From contig OZ239982.1 in assembly GCA_965197005.1 (NCBI GenBank), positions 744,001-808,000 of the forward strand: 64,000 bases of DNA. Reading direction: 5' to 3'. This DNA is from G965197005 sp965197005 (GTDB lineage: Bacteria; Pseudomonadota; Gammaproteobacteria; Pseudomonadales; Oceanobacteraceae). Below are positions 54,610-63,857 of this stretch, piece after piece. A program made the translations under genes and the position numbers. Below the pieces are notes generated by a model that was not told the origin of the DNA, ran no database searches, and was given only the letters and a program-made list of their open reading frames with translations. Numbering within the stretch: position 1 is the first letter of the stretch; the number at the start of each line of letters is the position of its first letter.

Positions 54610-56481
54610 ATGCAATTTCATCATCATGGCTACGTTTCTGAAAATCCCCGTATTAAAGATGCGCAGGGTACAGGCATTGATCGGGCTGCTGATTTGCCTG
54701 ACGCAATCGATGTTCTCATTATTGGTGCAGGACCTGCGGGCATGCTGTTAGCGGCACAATTATCACAATATCCGACGCTCACAACTCGAATCATTGAACA
54801 ACGGGATGGGCGGCTGCCGGTTGGACAAGCCGATGGTATTCAGGCTCGCAGTGTAGAGACGTTTCAAGCATTTGGTTTTGCTGAAGAAATTACTCGTGAA
54901 GCGTACCAAATTTGCGAGATGAATTTTTGGGCTCCAGCACAGGATAATCCTGCTCATATTGTACGCACGCAACGTACCGTGGACGACGAACACGGTATTA
55001 GTGAGTTTCCACACTTAATTGTTAACCAAGCACGAGTGTTGGATTATTTTGCAGGGGTAGCACAAAAATCCTCAGGACGCATCACTCCAGATTACGGTAT
55101 AGAATTTTTAGGCTTAAAGATCGAAGAAGGCGAATACCCTGTGAGCGCAACTATTCGGTATGTTGCCGGTAAACGTAAAGGAGAAGAGCGCACCATTCGA
55201 GCTAAGTATGCGGTAGGCTGTGATGGTGCTCGTAGTCAAGTGCGAGAGTCCATTGGACGTAAACATATAGGTGGTGTCTCGTTGCATGCTTGGGGGGTTA
55301 TGGATGTACTGGCAGTTACTGATTTTCCTGATATTCGTTTAAAATGCGCCATTCAGTCGCATGATAGCGGTAGTATTTTGCTTATTCCACGAGAAGGCGG
55401 TTACCTATTCCGTATGTATGTTGATTTAGGTGAGGTTGCTGAAGATGATAATCATCAAGTCCGCAATACACCATTAGACGACATCATCGCTCAGGCTAAT
55501 GACATTATAGCTCCTTACACCTTAGACGTTAAAGATGTTGCATGGTGGTCGGTTTATGAAGTTGGGCACCGTGTTACGGATAAATTTGATGATGTTGATG
55601 TTGGTGATGAAGCACGCATGCCACACGTTTTTATTTGCGGCGATGCATGTCACACGCATAGTGCCAAAGCAGGTCAAGGCATGAATGTATCGATGCAAGA
55701 TGGGTTTAATCTAGGCTGGAAATTAGGCTCAGTTCTTACGGGACGCAGCCCCGAATCGTTACTTGCAACCTATTCACAAGAACGCCAAGTGGTTGCTCAA
55801 AACCTAATTGATTTTGACCGTGAATGGTCAACGATGATGGCAAAAAAACCCGAAGAGTTTGAAAATCCTGAAGAGCTCAGCGAATTTTATGTGCGCACGG
55901 CTGAGTTTCCGGCAGGTTTTATGACGCAATATAAGCCGTCAATGATTACAGGTGATGCGACCTATCAAGTCTTAGCTAAAGGTTATCCCATTGGTAAACG
56001 ATTTAAATCCGCACCCGTTAAGCGCATTGCCGATGCTGTTCCTGCACACCTAGGACATCATGCTAGGGCTGATGGTCGTTGGCGCATTTATGCGTTTGCG
56101 GATAGCAACGCTGCGGCATTAAATGCTTGGGCAAGCTGGCTTGGTGGCAATGAAACATCTCCATTATTGGCTTATACCCCAAAAGACAGTGATGTTGATA
56201 GTATTTTTGATATAAAAGTAATTTACCAACAAGGTCATCGTGATATTGAAATTGCAGATATTCCAGCGGTATTTTTACCGCATGTAGGACCATTTAAAAT
56301 TATTGATTATGAAAAAATTTATGCGGTAGATGCGAAAAGTAACATTTTTGATGAACGTGAAATAGACCGTAATGGCGCAGTCGTTGTGGTTCGTCCTGAT
56401 CAATATGTCGCACATATTTTGCCATTATCTGCCACTGCAGAGCTGTCAGAATTTTTTAGTAAAAATATGATTAAAATATAA
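54610..56481 (+). CDS. FAD-dependent aromatic monooxygenase (phenol 2-monooxygenase / 3-hydroxybenzoate 4-monooxygenase-like)
   Basis: Single-component flavin hydroxylase of 623 residues, the size of MobA and phenol hydroxylase rather than the shorter PobA. FAD motifs: VLIIGAGPAGMLLAAQLSQ at about 36-54, the DG segment VGCDGARSQVRESIG, and GDACHTHSAKAGQGMN at about 344. The C-terminal thioredoxin-like domain of this family is present (AVFLPHVGPFKI, VVVVRPDQYVAHILPL). It likely hydroxylates a phenolic acid to a catechol. In this cluster, homoprotocatechuate formation from 4-hydroxyphenylacetate is an inference. AAGGAGGG lies upstream. Confidence 0.85.
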   Translation: MQFHHHGYVSENPRIKDAQGTGIDRAADLPDAIDVLIIGAGPAGMLLAAQLSQYPTLTTRIIEQRDGRLPVGQADGIQARSVETFQAFGFAEEITREAYQICEMNFWAPAQDNPAHIVRTQRTVDDEHGISEFPHLIVNQARVLDYFAGVAQKSSGRITPDYGIEFLGLKIEEGEYPVSATIRYVAGKRKGEERTIRAKYAVGCDGARSQVRESIGRKHIGGVSLHAWGVMDVLAVTDFPDIRLKCAIQSHDSGSILLIPREGGYLFRMYVDLGEVAEDDNHQVRNTPLDDIIAQANDIIAPYTLDVKDVAWWSVYEVGHRVTDKFDDVDVGDEARMPHVFICGDACHTHSAKAGQGMNVSMQDGFNLGWKLGSVLTGRSPESLLATYSQERQVVAQNLIDFDREWSTMMAKKPEEFENPEELSEFYVRTAEFPAGFMTQYKPSMITGDATYQVLAKGYPIGKRFKSAPVKRIADAVPAHLGHHARADGRWRIYAFADSNAAALNAWASWLGGNETSPLLAYTPKDSDVDSIFDIKVIYQQGHRDIEIADIPAVFLPHVGPFKIIDYEKIYAVDAKSNIFDEREIDRNGAVVVVRPDQYVAHILPLSATAELSEFFSKNMIKI

Positions 56482-56504
56482 ATAATTCAAAAGAGGAAAA
56501 TACA

Positions 56505-57932
56505 ATGGCGTTTAATATGATTATTAATGGAAAAAATGTATCAGGTGCGTTAGGTACTTTTGATGTCATCAACCCTGCGGATAAAAGTGTTATTGCAGCT
56601 TGCCCTCAAGCCAGTGTGGCGCAGTTAGATGAAGCTGTTTCTGCAGCGCAAACGGCTTTTGCTAATTGGAGCGTTTTGCCAATAGAAAAGCGGCGTGAAA
56701 AATTATTAGAAATTGCCGACTTGATTGAAGCTAACGGCGAGGAACTTTGCACTTTGTTAACTAAGGAGCAAGGTAAACCATTACAAGGCTTTGCGGACAT
56801 GGGAGCAGGTTTTGAATTAGGCGGCACGTTGGCTTGGGCGCGGGTCACAGCAGGATATGATGTGCCTGTAGAAACCGTGCAAAATAACGCTGAAGCCCGT
56901 ATTGAAGTGCATCGCAAACCCATCGGAGTGGTGGGTTCTATCACGCCTTGGAACTACCCACTGATGATTGCTATTTGGCATGTGTTTCCAGCTTTACTGG
57001 TGGGTAATACGGTGGTTATGAAACCTTCAGGCAACACGCCATTAGCGGCATTGCGATTTGCTGAATTAGCAAATAAGGTATTGCCAGCAGGTGTGCTAAA
57101 TATTGTTACAGAATCAATCGATAGCACAATTGGAAAAGCGATGGCGGCACATAAAGGCATCAATAAGATTGTCTTTACTGGTTCAACGCCAACTGGTAAA
57201 CACATTATGAAAAGTGCAGCAGACAATCTAAAGCGTCTAACTTTAGAATTAGGAGGCAATGATGCTGGAATTGTGCTGGCTGATGCAGATATTGAGGCAC
57301 TTGCGCCCAAAATTTTCGCAACCTCATTTATTAATAATGGACAAACCTGTGCAGCACTTAAGCGGCTTTATGTGCATGAAGATGTTCATGATCAGCTATG
57401 CAACGCATTGACTAACATAGCTAAGTCGGTAAAAACAGGTAACGGTCTTCATGCTGACAGCGATTTTGGTCCTTTGCAAAATGAAAAACAATTTAATATT
57501 GTTAAGGAGCTTGCCGCAGATGCCAAAGCGATAGGTGCAAATTTTCTTTGTGGTGGGGAAGCCAACGATGATAGTGGCTACTTCTTTCCAATCACCTTGG
57601 TTAATAACATTAGCGATGGTGCACGTTTAGTGGATGAAGAGCAATTTGGTCCTATTTTACCCATCATTAAATTTAACGATGTTGAGGAGGTACTAAAACG
57701 TGCAAACAATTCTAGCAGTGCATTAGGAGGTTCAATCTGGTCTAGCGACATTGAAAAAGCCACCGCACTTGCCAGTCGCTTAGAGTGCGGCAGTGCATGG
57801 GTTAATCATCATGGCGCAATTCAGCCCAATGCCCCGTTTGGGGGTGTTAAGGAGTCTGGTTTTGGGGTTGAATTTGGTGTTGAAGGCTTGCAAGAGATGA
57901 CTTCAATTAAAACTGTGTATATTTATAAGTAA
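56505..57932 (+). CDS. Aldehyde dehydrogenase
   Basis: NAD(P)-dependent enzyme of 475 residues. Motifs: VGSITPWNYPLMIAIWHVFP, FTGSTPTGKHIMKSAADNLK, catalytic Glu in TLELGGNDAGIVLADADIEA, catalytic Cys in FINNGQTCAALKRLYV, and PFGGVKESGFGVEFG. It lies 23 bases after the monooxygenase. It could oxidise 4-hydroxyphenylacetaldehyde from an amine oxidase step. It does not resemble HpaE closely, so I do not assign it to the ring-cleavage steps. Confidence 0.88.
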   Translation: MAFNMIINGKNVSGALGTFDVINPADKSVIAACPQASVAQLDEAVSAAQTAFANWSVLPIEKRREKLLEIADLIEANGEELCTLLTKEQGKPLQGFADMGAGFELGGTLAWARVTAGYDVPVETVQNNAEARIEVHRKPIGVVGSITPWNYPLMIAIWHVFPALLVGNTVVMKPSGNTPLAALRFAELANKVLPAGVLNIVTESIDSTIGKAMAAHKGINKIVFTGSTPTGKHIMKSAADNLKRLTLELGGNDAGIVLADADIEALAPKIFATSFINNGQTCAALKRLYVHEDVHDQLCNALTNIAKSVKTGNGLHADSDFGPLQNEKQFNIVKELAADAKAIGANFLCGGEANDDSGYFFPITLVNNISDGARLVDEEQFGPILPIIKFNDVEEVLKRANNSSSALGGSIWSSDIEKATALASRLECGSAWVNHHGAIQPNAPFGGVKESGFGVEFGVEGLQEMTSIKTVYIYK

Positions 57933-57954
57933 AATAATAAAAATGGAGAAAAAA

Positions 57955-58962
57955 ATGAACGCAATATTTAAAAATGGCTTATTGGCACTGATGTTAGCAG
58001 TATCCAGCGGACAGGTTTTGGCAAGTACTACATTAATCGTCAGTACTTGGGGTTCTCCTAAGCATGGCATTAATACCATAGTATGGCCAACATGGGACAA
58101 ATGGATACAAAAGGCGACAAATGGACGAGTTAGGCTTAAAATTGTATACGATCTTGCTCCGCCTAATTCACAAATGGATACCATTGCAGATGGCGTGGGC
58201 GATGTTTCGTGGTTGTATCATGGATATTATCCTGGGCGATTTACTACGGCAACACTACCTGATTTCCCTACCTTCCAAGATATTTCGTCGGAAGAATTGT
58301 CTAAAATTTATTGGAAAGTGTTTGATAAATATCTAAAAAAAGCGAATGAATACAAAGGACTGGTTGTTGCTGGTGTCGGTGTGCATGGACCGGGCTCGGC
58401 GCATCTTAAAAGCAAAGTGACAAATATTAAACAATTGGCCGAAAAGCGCATACGTGTTGGCGGTGGAGTCATAAGTGAAATTGCTAAAAAGGCAAAAATA
58501 GCTGGTATTGCTATGGCTCCCACGGGCATTTATGAAGCTGCTTCGCAAGGCGTAATTTCTGGGGCATTTATTGATTTGGGCGCACTTAAATCATTTCGCC
58601 TTGCCGAGGTTTTCTCTAATACATTCACTTTGCCAGGTGGTCTGTATCGTGGTAGTTTTTCTATCGTTATTAATGCGGATAAATGGAACAAAATCAGCAG
58701 CAAAGACCAAGCCGCTATTATGGCTATTTCGGGCGAAAAATTATCGGCATTATTTGGACAAATGATGGATATTGCTGGTAAAGAGGGCGTTGCTTTTGCT
58801 AAACAAAAAGGACACACCTTTACCAAGGCAGACAAAGCCAGCATCGAAGCGGTAAGAAAAATGACTGCCAATATGCCTAAGCAATGGTTAAAAGCGAACG
58901 CTAACAAAGGGTTTGATGCTCAAGCTGCGATGAGCTTTTATCAATCATTACTGAAAAAATAA
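57955..58962 (+). CDS. dctP: TRAP transporter solute-binding protein (DctP family)
   Basis: Periplasmic receptor of a TRAP transporter for carboxylates. The start at 57955 has GGAG six bases upstream and gives a signal peptide ending VLA before STTLIVSTWG; this is 335 residues. Family features: WPTWDKWIQKATNGRVRLKI, GVGDVSWLYHGYYPGRF, the conserved Arg region KRIRVGGGVISEIAKKA and APTGIYEAASQGVISGAF. Given the neighbours, an aromatic carboxylate is likely. The permease genes follow after a gap with hairpins. Confidence 0.9.
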   Translation: MNAIFKNGLLALMLAVSSGQVLASTTLIVSTWGSPKHGINTIVWPTWDKWIQKATNGRVRLKIVYDLAPPNSQMDTIADGVGDVSWLYHGYYPGRFTTATLPDFPTFQDISSEELSKIYWKVFDKYLKKANEYKGLVVAGVGVHGPGSAHLKSKVTNIKQLAEKRIRVGGGVISEIAKKAKIAGIAMAPTGIYEAASQGVISGAFIDLGALKSFRLAEVFSNTFTLPGGLYRGSFSIVINADKWNKISSKDQAAIMAISGEKLSALFGQMMDIAGKEGVAFAKQKGHTFTKADKASIEAVRKMTANMPKQWLKANANKGFDAQAAMSFYQSLLKK

Positions 58963-59015
58963 CGGCAGCTTGTTTCTTTTGCTTTATAGAGAAACAAACA
59001 GTGAGATGACAAGAC

Positions 59016-59055
59016 TCAAGGATTAAACATTCAAAAAGCACTGTTTAATCCTTGA
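59016..59055 (+). promoter_or_regulatory. Long hairpin between dctP and dctQ
   Basis: TCAAGGATTAAACA and TGTTTAATCCTTGA form a perfect 14-base-pair stem with a 12-base loop. A smaller TTGTTTCT/AGAAACAA hairpin lies at 58970-58997. There is no T tract after the large stem, so an mRNA-stabilising or processing element that raises dctP over the permease genes is more likely than a full terminator. Confidence 0.6.
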
Positions 59056-59245
59056 TGAATGTGCTTATTCTTCTTTGTTGTTGTAAATATAATAATATTA
59101 TTTGTTTTTTTGTCTGGATAGTAATGCCAAAACAGCAAAAACAAAGAGGATAGAAGAGTAGAGTATATGTGTATAAAAAAATCTCATATTTGTAAAAAAT
59201 ATAGTATCAATAAAACAAATTAAAAATAAACAGATAAAAGGGAAT

Positions 59246-59776
59246 ATGATGCATAAAAAAATCACCCATTTTTTCGATAAATTGCTACTTATATTGACCT
59301 TTCCTGCTAATTTAGCCTTATTTGTGATGATGATGGTAACGGTTTTTGACATTATCGGGCGCAGTGTTTTCAATACCCCAATTATGGGAAGTATCGAGAT
59401 AACAAAAATTGCTTTGGCCATTATGATTGTTTGTGCTTTCCCTCTTATTGTTCGAGACGAAGGGCATATCAGTGTGGATTTATTAGATAGTATTGTGCCT
59501 AAATGGTTAATGCCGTTAAGACAGCTTTGTGTCCATTTTGCCTCAGCACTTGCAATCGCACTGTTAACTTGGCAGTTGTATAAATACGCCGTACGCGCCT
59601 TTCGCTATGGCGATGTAACGGAGTTTTTGCGTATCCCTTTAGGTTATGTACTTGCCGTAATGGTTGTCATGGGGGTGATATCAGTATTTAGTAGTTTATT
59701 GCGTGTTTGGCATTATGTTGGAGTCACTTTAGGCAAGCACGAAAAAACAGTTAAATCTTTAGCCTCTGATCGATAA
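59246..59776 (+). CDS. dctQ: TRAP transporter small permease (DctQ family)
   Basis: Small membrane subunit of 176 residues with four helices, the usual number. VFDIIGRSVFNTPIMGSIEI is the family motif around helices 1-2, followed by PLIVRDEGHISVDLLDSIVP. The ATG at 59249 is also possible and has slightly better spacing from AAGGGA. It joins dctM 13 bases downstream. Confidence 0.9.
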   Translation: MMHKKITHFFDKLLLILTFPANLALFVMMMVTVFDIIGRSVFNTPIMGSIEITKIALAIMIVCAFPLIVRDEGHISVDLLDSIVPKWLMPLRQLCVHFASALAIALLTWQLYKYAVRAFRYGDVTEFLRIPLGYVLAVMVVMGVISVFSSLLRVWHYVGVTLGKHEKTVKSLASDR

Positions 59777-59789
59777 AAGGAACATTCCT

Positions 59790-61097
59790 ATGACTGAAGC
59801 ACTTATCGGACTTATCTCATTATTTACTATGTTACTGTTTAGAGTACCATTAGCGTATGCGATGATTTTTATTGGTTTTGCTGGCTATTATTTTTTATTA
59901 AATGGTAATTTTAATGCGGCTTTATCCATGACGACGCGTCGGCTAATCGATACGGCAATGGAATATAATTTGTCGGTTGTGCCTTTATTTATTTTAATGG
60001 GTAATTTAGTTACTAAAGCAGGGCTGTCTGATGCCATTTACCGTGCTTCAAATGCGTTTTTAGGGCATTATCGTGGCGGTCAAGCAATAGCAACTATTTT
60101 TGCTTGTGGTGGATTTAGTGCAATCAGTGGTTCTAGTTTGGCAACTGCCGCAACCATGGCAAAGGTTGCAATGCCGCAGATGCAAAAGTACGGTTACAAA
60201 GATAGCCTTGCCAGTGCTTCAATTGCCGCAGGTGGTACATTAGGCATTTTGATACCACCTAGCGTTATTTTGGTGATTTATGGCATTATTACAGAGCAAA
60301 GCATTACGGATTTATTCGCAGCGGGATTAATTCCTGGTGTTTTGGGAATGATTTTATATTTATTAGCGGTATCTTACAGCGTAAGACGGTTAGGTGCAGG
60401 CGGTAAGTTGAGTGATAAACAAACTTGGTCTGAGCGTTGGCATGCACTGATTCAAGTTTCTCCTACGTTATTGCTGTTTGTTGTGGTTATAGGTGGCATT
60501 TATGTCGGACTATTTACCCCAACTGAAGCAGCGGCGGTGGGAGCCTTTGGTGCATTACTTATTGGTTTAGCAAATCGAACTTTAACTTGGCGAGCGCTAC
60601 AAAGCGTCTTTCTTGATAGCGCTAAAACCAGTTGTGTACTGTTTTCGATTATTATCGCCGCTTTGGTTTTTTCTAACTTTATTAACCGTGCTGGATTGCC
60701 TCAAGCTTTGCTACAAACTGTTTTGTCTTGGCAACTCGATCCGATGATGGTTGTCGTAGCAATTTTGCTGATTTATTTAATCCTAGGCTGTATGTTAGAA
60801 AGCATGTCGATGCTACTGCTGACTGTTCCATTGTTTTTTCCCGTGGTTGAAGGATTGGGATTGAACTTGATATGGTTTGGAATTTTAGTTGTAGTTGCTA
60901 TTGAAATTAGCTTAATTACACCACCAATCGGTATGAATGTGTTTGTTCTACAAGGCGTGTTACCTAACATTCGTACAACGACTATTTTTAGAGGAATCAT
61001 TCCTTTTTTGTTCGTTGATATGGTGCGCTTAATATTGCTTACGGCATTTCCTGTAATCGTTTTATGGCTGCCAGATTTACTCAATAAATTTCATTAA
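59790..61097 (+). CDS. dctM: TRAP transporter large permease (DctM family)
   Basis: Main transport subunit of 435 residues with about 12 helices. FRVPLAYAMIFIGFAGYY, SVVPLFILMGNLVTKAGLS, CGGFSAISGSSLATAATMAK and IAAGGTLGILIPPSVILVIY are all typical. The end has ISLITPPIGMNVFVLQGV. The reading frame is intact. Confidence 0.93.
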   Translation: MTEALIGLISLFTMLLFRVPLAYAMIFIGFAGYYFLLNGNFNAALSMTTRRLIDTAMEYNLSVVPLFILMGNLVTKAGLSDAIYRASNAFLGHYRGGQAIATIFACGGFSAISGSSLATAATMAKVAMPQMQKYGYKDSLASASIAAGGTLGILIPPSVILVIYGIITEQSITDLFAAGLIPGVLGMILYLLAVSYSVRRLGAGGKLSDKQTWSERWHALIQVSPTLLLFVVVIGGIYVGLFTPTEAAAVGAFGALLIGLANRTLTWRALQSVFLDSAKTSCVLFSIIIAALVFSNFINRAGLPQALLQTVLSWQLDPMMVVVAILLIYLILGCMLESMSMLLLTVPLFFPVVEGLGLNLIWFGILVVVAIEISLITPPIGMNVFVLQGVLPNIRTTTIFRGIIPFLFVDMVRLILLTAFPVIVLWLPDLLNKFH

Positions 61098-61140
61098 CTC
61101 GTTCAATATGTCATTATAAATTGTTTAGATGCAGTTAAAA

Positions 61141-61159
61141 ACACTTTTAAATAAAGTGT
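61141..61159. terminator. Bidirectional hairpin after dctM
   Basis: ACACTTT and AAAGTGT form a 7-base-pair stem with a 5-base loop, with an A-rich run on the left and ATTTTT on the right. It lies between convergent dctM and the MarR-type gene and fits a weak terminator in both directions. Confidence 0.5.
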
Positions 61160-61256
61160 ACGATTTTTAAGGGATTGGTTAATCACAGTTGGCTTTGTCA
61201 GGTCAAGATGCTATTTTTTTATGTATTTAATATATTTCTTGTAAAATATTGATATT

Positions 61257-61673
61257 CTATATTTTTTCAATAAGATTGTCTAAGATTTTATATAGTTTGT
61301 TGATGCTTTCTGTGTCAATTTTTTCTTCTATGTTCTTATATTTATCAATTACTTGTTGCTGTACAACTAGAAATAAATCTTTTGCTTTGGGGGTTAAAAT
61401 AACACGAACACGTCTTTGATCTTGCATAGGTAATTTCTTTATTAAGACTAGCTCTTCCATGCGCCTTAAAATACCGGCCATACTGGGGCTTAGAATACAA
61501 CATTGTTCGCAGAGTTTGCGTGGTTCCATATCACCAAACTCGTGCAGAGCTTGAATAATTCGCCATTGCTGTTCTGTAATGCCATTGCTATTGAGAATAG
61601 GGCGAAAATGCGCCATAAAATGCTCACGGGTTTTAAGCAATAACAAAGGCAGATTTCGATAGTTTTTTGTCAT
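61257..61673 (-). CDS. hpaR: MarR-family regulator, HpaR-like
   Basis: HpaR represses the homoprotocatechuate catabolic genes until the aromatic acid binds. The 138-residue product has MarR winged-helix features. NLPLLLLKTREHFMAHFRPI and NGITEQQWRIIQALHE closely match HpaR, as do CILSPSMAGILRRMEE and DQRRVRVILTPKAKDLF. The start at 61673 (MTKNYRN) is preferred over 61736, whose extra residues are not conserved. It lies downstream of hpaI on the same strand with a 169-base gap, so it has its own promoter or is in the same message. Confidence 0.85.
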   Translation of the reverse strand: MTKNYRNLPLLLLKTREHFMAHFRPILNSNGITEQQWRIIQALHEFGDMEPRKLCEQCCILSPSMAGILRRMEELVLIKKLPMQDQRRVRVILTPKAKDLFLVVQQQVIDKYKNIEEKIDTESINKLYKILDNLIEKI

Positions 61674-61842
61674 ACTAATTCTATAATAATCAATTAAAAA
61701 CGGACTACAATACCAGTAATTATTAATACGTGGCAAGCTATTGTTTGCAGGTGTCGTTTATTACGGCAGGCAGAAGAGTGTTTTTAGGCAAGTTATTGTA
61801 CACAGCAAAGCAGGTCTGTGCTGCTGATAATAAGATGACCTT

Positions 61843-62646
61843 CTAATACTCACGATGGGAGGCTGAACTTTTTCTGCCAATGTTAAATTTATTTGCTAAC
61901 TCACAGGCAGCCTTGCGTAATAACAGAACATCAACCCCCACTAGCATAAAACTTGCACCGAGCTTCTCATATTCCAATGCTGTTTGCGGCTCGGCGGAAA
62001 ATACTCCCACGGATTTACCGTATTTGGCAACTTTGGTAATGGCATCTGCCACCTTTTGTTTAACATCAGGGTGATTGGGTTTGCCTAAGTAACCCATAGA
62101 AGCGGCTAAATCCGATGGACCAATAAACACCGCATCTACCCCTTCAACTTGGAGAATGTCGGTAAGGTTTTCTACTCCTTCAACGGTTTCAATTTGCGTA
62201 ATTAAACACATTTGAGAATCGGCATGTTCAAAGTAGTCGCTTATGGCATTCCAGCGAGCGGCACGCGCCATTGCTGTGCCAACACCACGAATACCATTTG
62301 CAGGATAACGCATCGCTTTTACTAAGTCCTCAGCTTGTTTTGCATTTTCGACCATTGGAATCATTAGCGTTTGTGCGCCTAAATCGAGTACACGTTTTAT
62401 CATTGCTGGATTATGGTCAGCTAAACGCAACACAACTTTTTGCTCAGGATATGCAGCCAGAGTTTGTAACTGACTGCGAATGCTACAAATATCGTTAGGA
62501 CCATGTTCGCCATCGATTAATAGCCAATCAAACTTTGCAGTGGCTATGACTTCGGCGGTATAAGCGTGCGCTAAACCTAAAAGCAGACCTATTTGACGCT
62601 GTTTATTTTGCATCGCTTGTTTAAATTGGTTTATTGGCATTTGCAT
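61843..62646 (-). CDS. hpaI: 4-hydroxy-2-oxoheptane-1,7-dioate aldolase
   Basis: Last step of the homoprotocatechuate pathway: splits the C7 acid to pyruvate and succinate semialdehyde. It is a class II, metal-dependent enzyme of 267 residues. FDWLLIDGEHGPNDI holds the catalytic His, ITQIETVEGVENL the metal Glu, and VDAVFIGPSDLAASMGY the metal Asp; RYPANGIRGVGTAMARA is the conserved substrate loop. The start at 62646 has GGAG upstream; it overlaps hpaH by about 26 bases. Confidence 0.95.
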   Translation of the reverse strand: MQMPINQFKQAMQNKQRQIGLLLGLAHAYTAEVIATAKFDWLLIDGEHGPNDICSIRSQLQTLAAYPEQKVVLRLADHNPAMIKRVLDLGAQTLMIPMVENAKQAEDLVKAMRYPANGIRGVGTAMARAARWNAISDYFEHADSQMCLITQIETVEGVENLTDILQVEGVDAVFIGPSDLAASMGYLGKPNHPDVKQKVADAITKVAKYGKSVGVFSAEPQTALEYEKLGASFMLVGVDVLLLRKAACELANKFNIGRKSSASHREY

Positions 62647-63449
62647 TATTTTTCTCCGATACAAAACGGCAACCGATGCTGCCTAATTTGCCGTAATCAA
62701 TATGAAAGGTGTCTTGTGGACGAATTTTTACAGGGCGAGTAAATGAGCCAGCTAGAATAATTTGTCCTGCTTCTAGCGCAATACCATGAGGGGCAAATTT
62801 TTTGGCCAACCAAGCAATGCCATTGGCAGGGTGGTTAAGCACACCTGCGGCAACACCTGTTTCTTCAATAATACCATTGCGATATAGTAATGCTGAAACC
62901 CAACGCAAATCCATGTCCATGGGTTTAATTGGTCGCCCTCCCATAATAATGCCTAAGTTTGCGGCATTATCAGAAATGGTATCCATCACTTTGCGTGGGC
63001 GTTTGCTTTTGGGGTCAATACGGTGACAGCGTGCATCAATCAGCTCTATCGCAGGAATGATGTAATCAGTTGCTGATAACACATCAAATAAGCTGACATC
63101 TTCACCTTGTAGGTCCTCTTTTAGAATAAACGCTAGCTCAACCTCAAGCATTGGGTCGATAAAGCTATCCATATTAATATCGCTGCCATCAGGGTACAGC
63201 ATGTTATCAAGCAACGTACCGTAATCAGGCTCATCAATTTGTGATGATTGCTGCATGGCGCGCGAGGTAAGACCAATTTTATGACCTATAATTTTGCGCC
63301 CTTCAGCCAACTTTAACTTAATACCTTCACGAGGCATCATTGATGGATATTGTGGGATAGTCTAACGAGATTTGCTGCGTTTGAATGCCGGTTTTTTCTG
63401 CTTTATGTAGTCGCTCGGCAGCCATTTTAATACTGGCTTGGTCTAGCAT
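62621..63449 (-). pseudogene. hpaH: 2-oxo-hepta-4-ene-1,7-dioate hydratase, frameshifted near its 5-prime end
   Basis: HpaH hydrates the ring-cleavage product before HpaI. The natural start is ATG 63447-63449, behind AAGGAG, and reads LDQASIKMAAERLHKAEKTG then ISLDYPTISINDA, as in HpaH. It then hits TGA at about residue 42. The rest continues in another frame from 63340 for 239 codons (REGIKLKLAEGR, GHKIGLTSRAMQQSSQIDEP, VELAFILKEDL, ELIDARCH, AAGVLNHPANGIAWLAKKFA, FTRPVKIRPQDTFHIDYG). Between INDA and REGIK four or so residues expected from E. coli HpaH (YAVQ) are absent, so an 11-base deletion explains it. A shortened protein from ATG 63340 might still be made but would lack the N-terminal helix. 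Confidence 0.85.
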
Positions 63450-63470
63450 ATTTGCTCCTTAGTTCTGTGC

Positions 63471-63857
63471 TTAAGATGGTTTGTAGCGTAAGTGGATATT
63501 ATTTTTTTTGCGAGTATCAAAAGTGAACTCATTGTACTCTAATGACAATGCCAATCCGCGTTTATTAAACACCTCTGCAAAATGTTCGCACATAAGCGCA
63601 AATAAATCATCGCATACTTTTTGGCGTTCAGTTTGGCTGCGACCTTTGCCTATTTTTAATGTGGCATGAACAAAGGCATCATCGTGATTTGTTCCGTCGG
63701 CAATCACATATTCATTAATACGATAAGCACGCACACGAATGCCCCCTACAGGAAAGACAGAACCTTGATTGACTAAAACTTTGGCTGATTTTTGCAATAA
63801 ACCAGCGATATTTTCATTGGCTAGATTATCGGTATATTCATAAATTAGATGTGGCAT
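63471..63857 (-). CDS. hpaF: 5-carboxymethyl-2-hydroxymuconate isomerase
   Basis: It isomerises the ring-cleavage product's enol form and belongs to the tautomerase superfamily, 128 residues. The start MPHLIYEYTDN holds the catalytic N-terminal Pro. FPVGGIRVRAYRINEYVIAD, DAFVHATLKIGKGRSQTERQ and the end LSLEYNEFTFDTRKKNNIHL match HpaF. It is the first visible gene of the leftward hpaF-H-I group; earlier genes may lie beyond the right edge. Confidence 0.93.
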   Translation of the reverse strand: MPHLIYEYTDNLANENIAGLLQKSAKVLVNQGSVFPVGGIRVRAYRINEYVIADGTNHDDAFVHATLKIGKGRSQTERQKVCDDLFALMCEHFAEVFNKRGLALSLEYNEFTFDTRKKNNIHLRYKPS

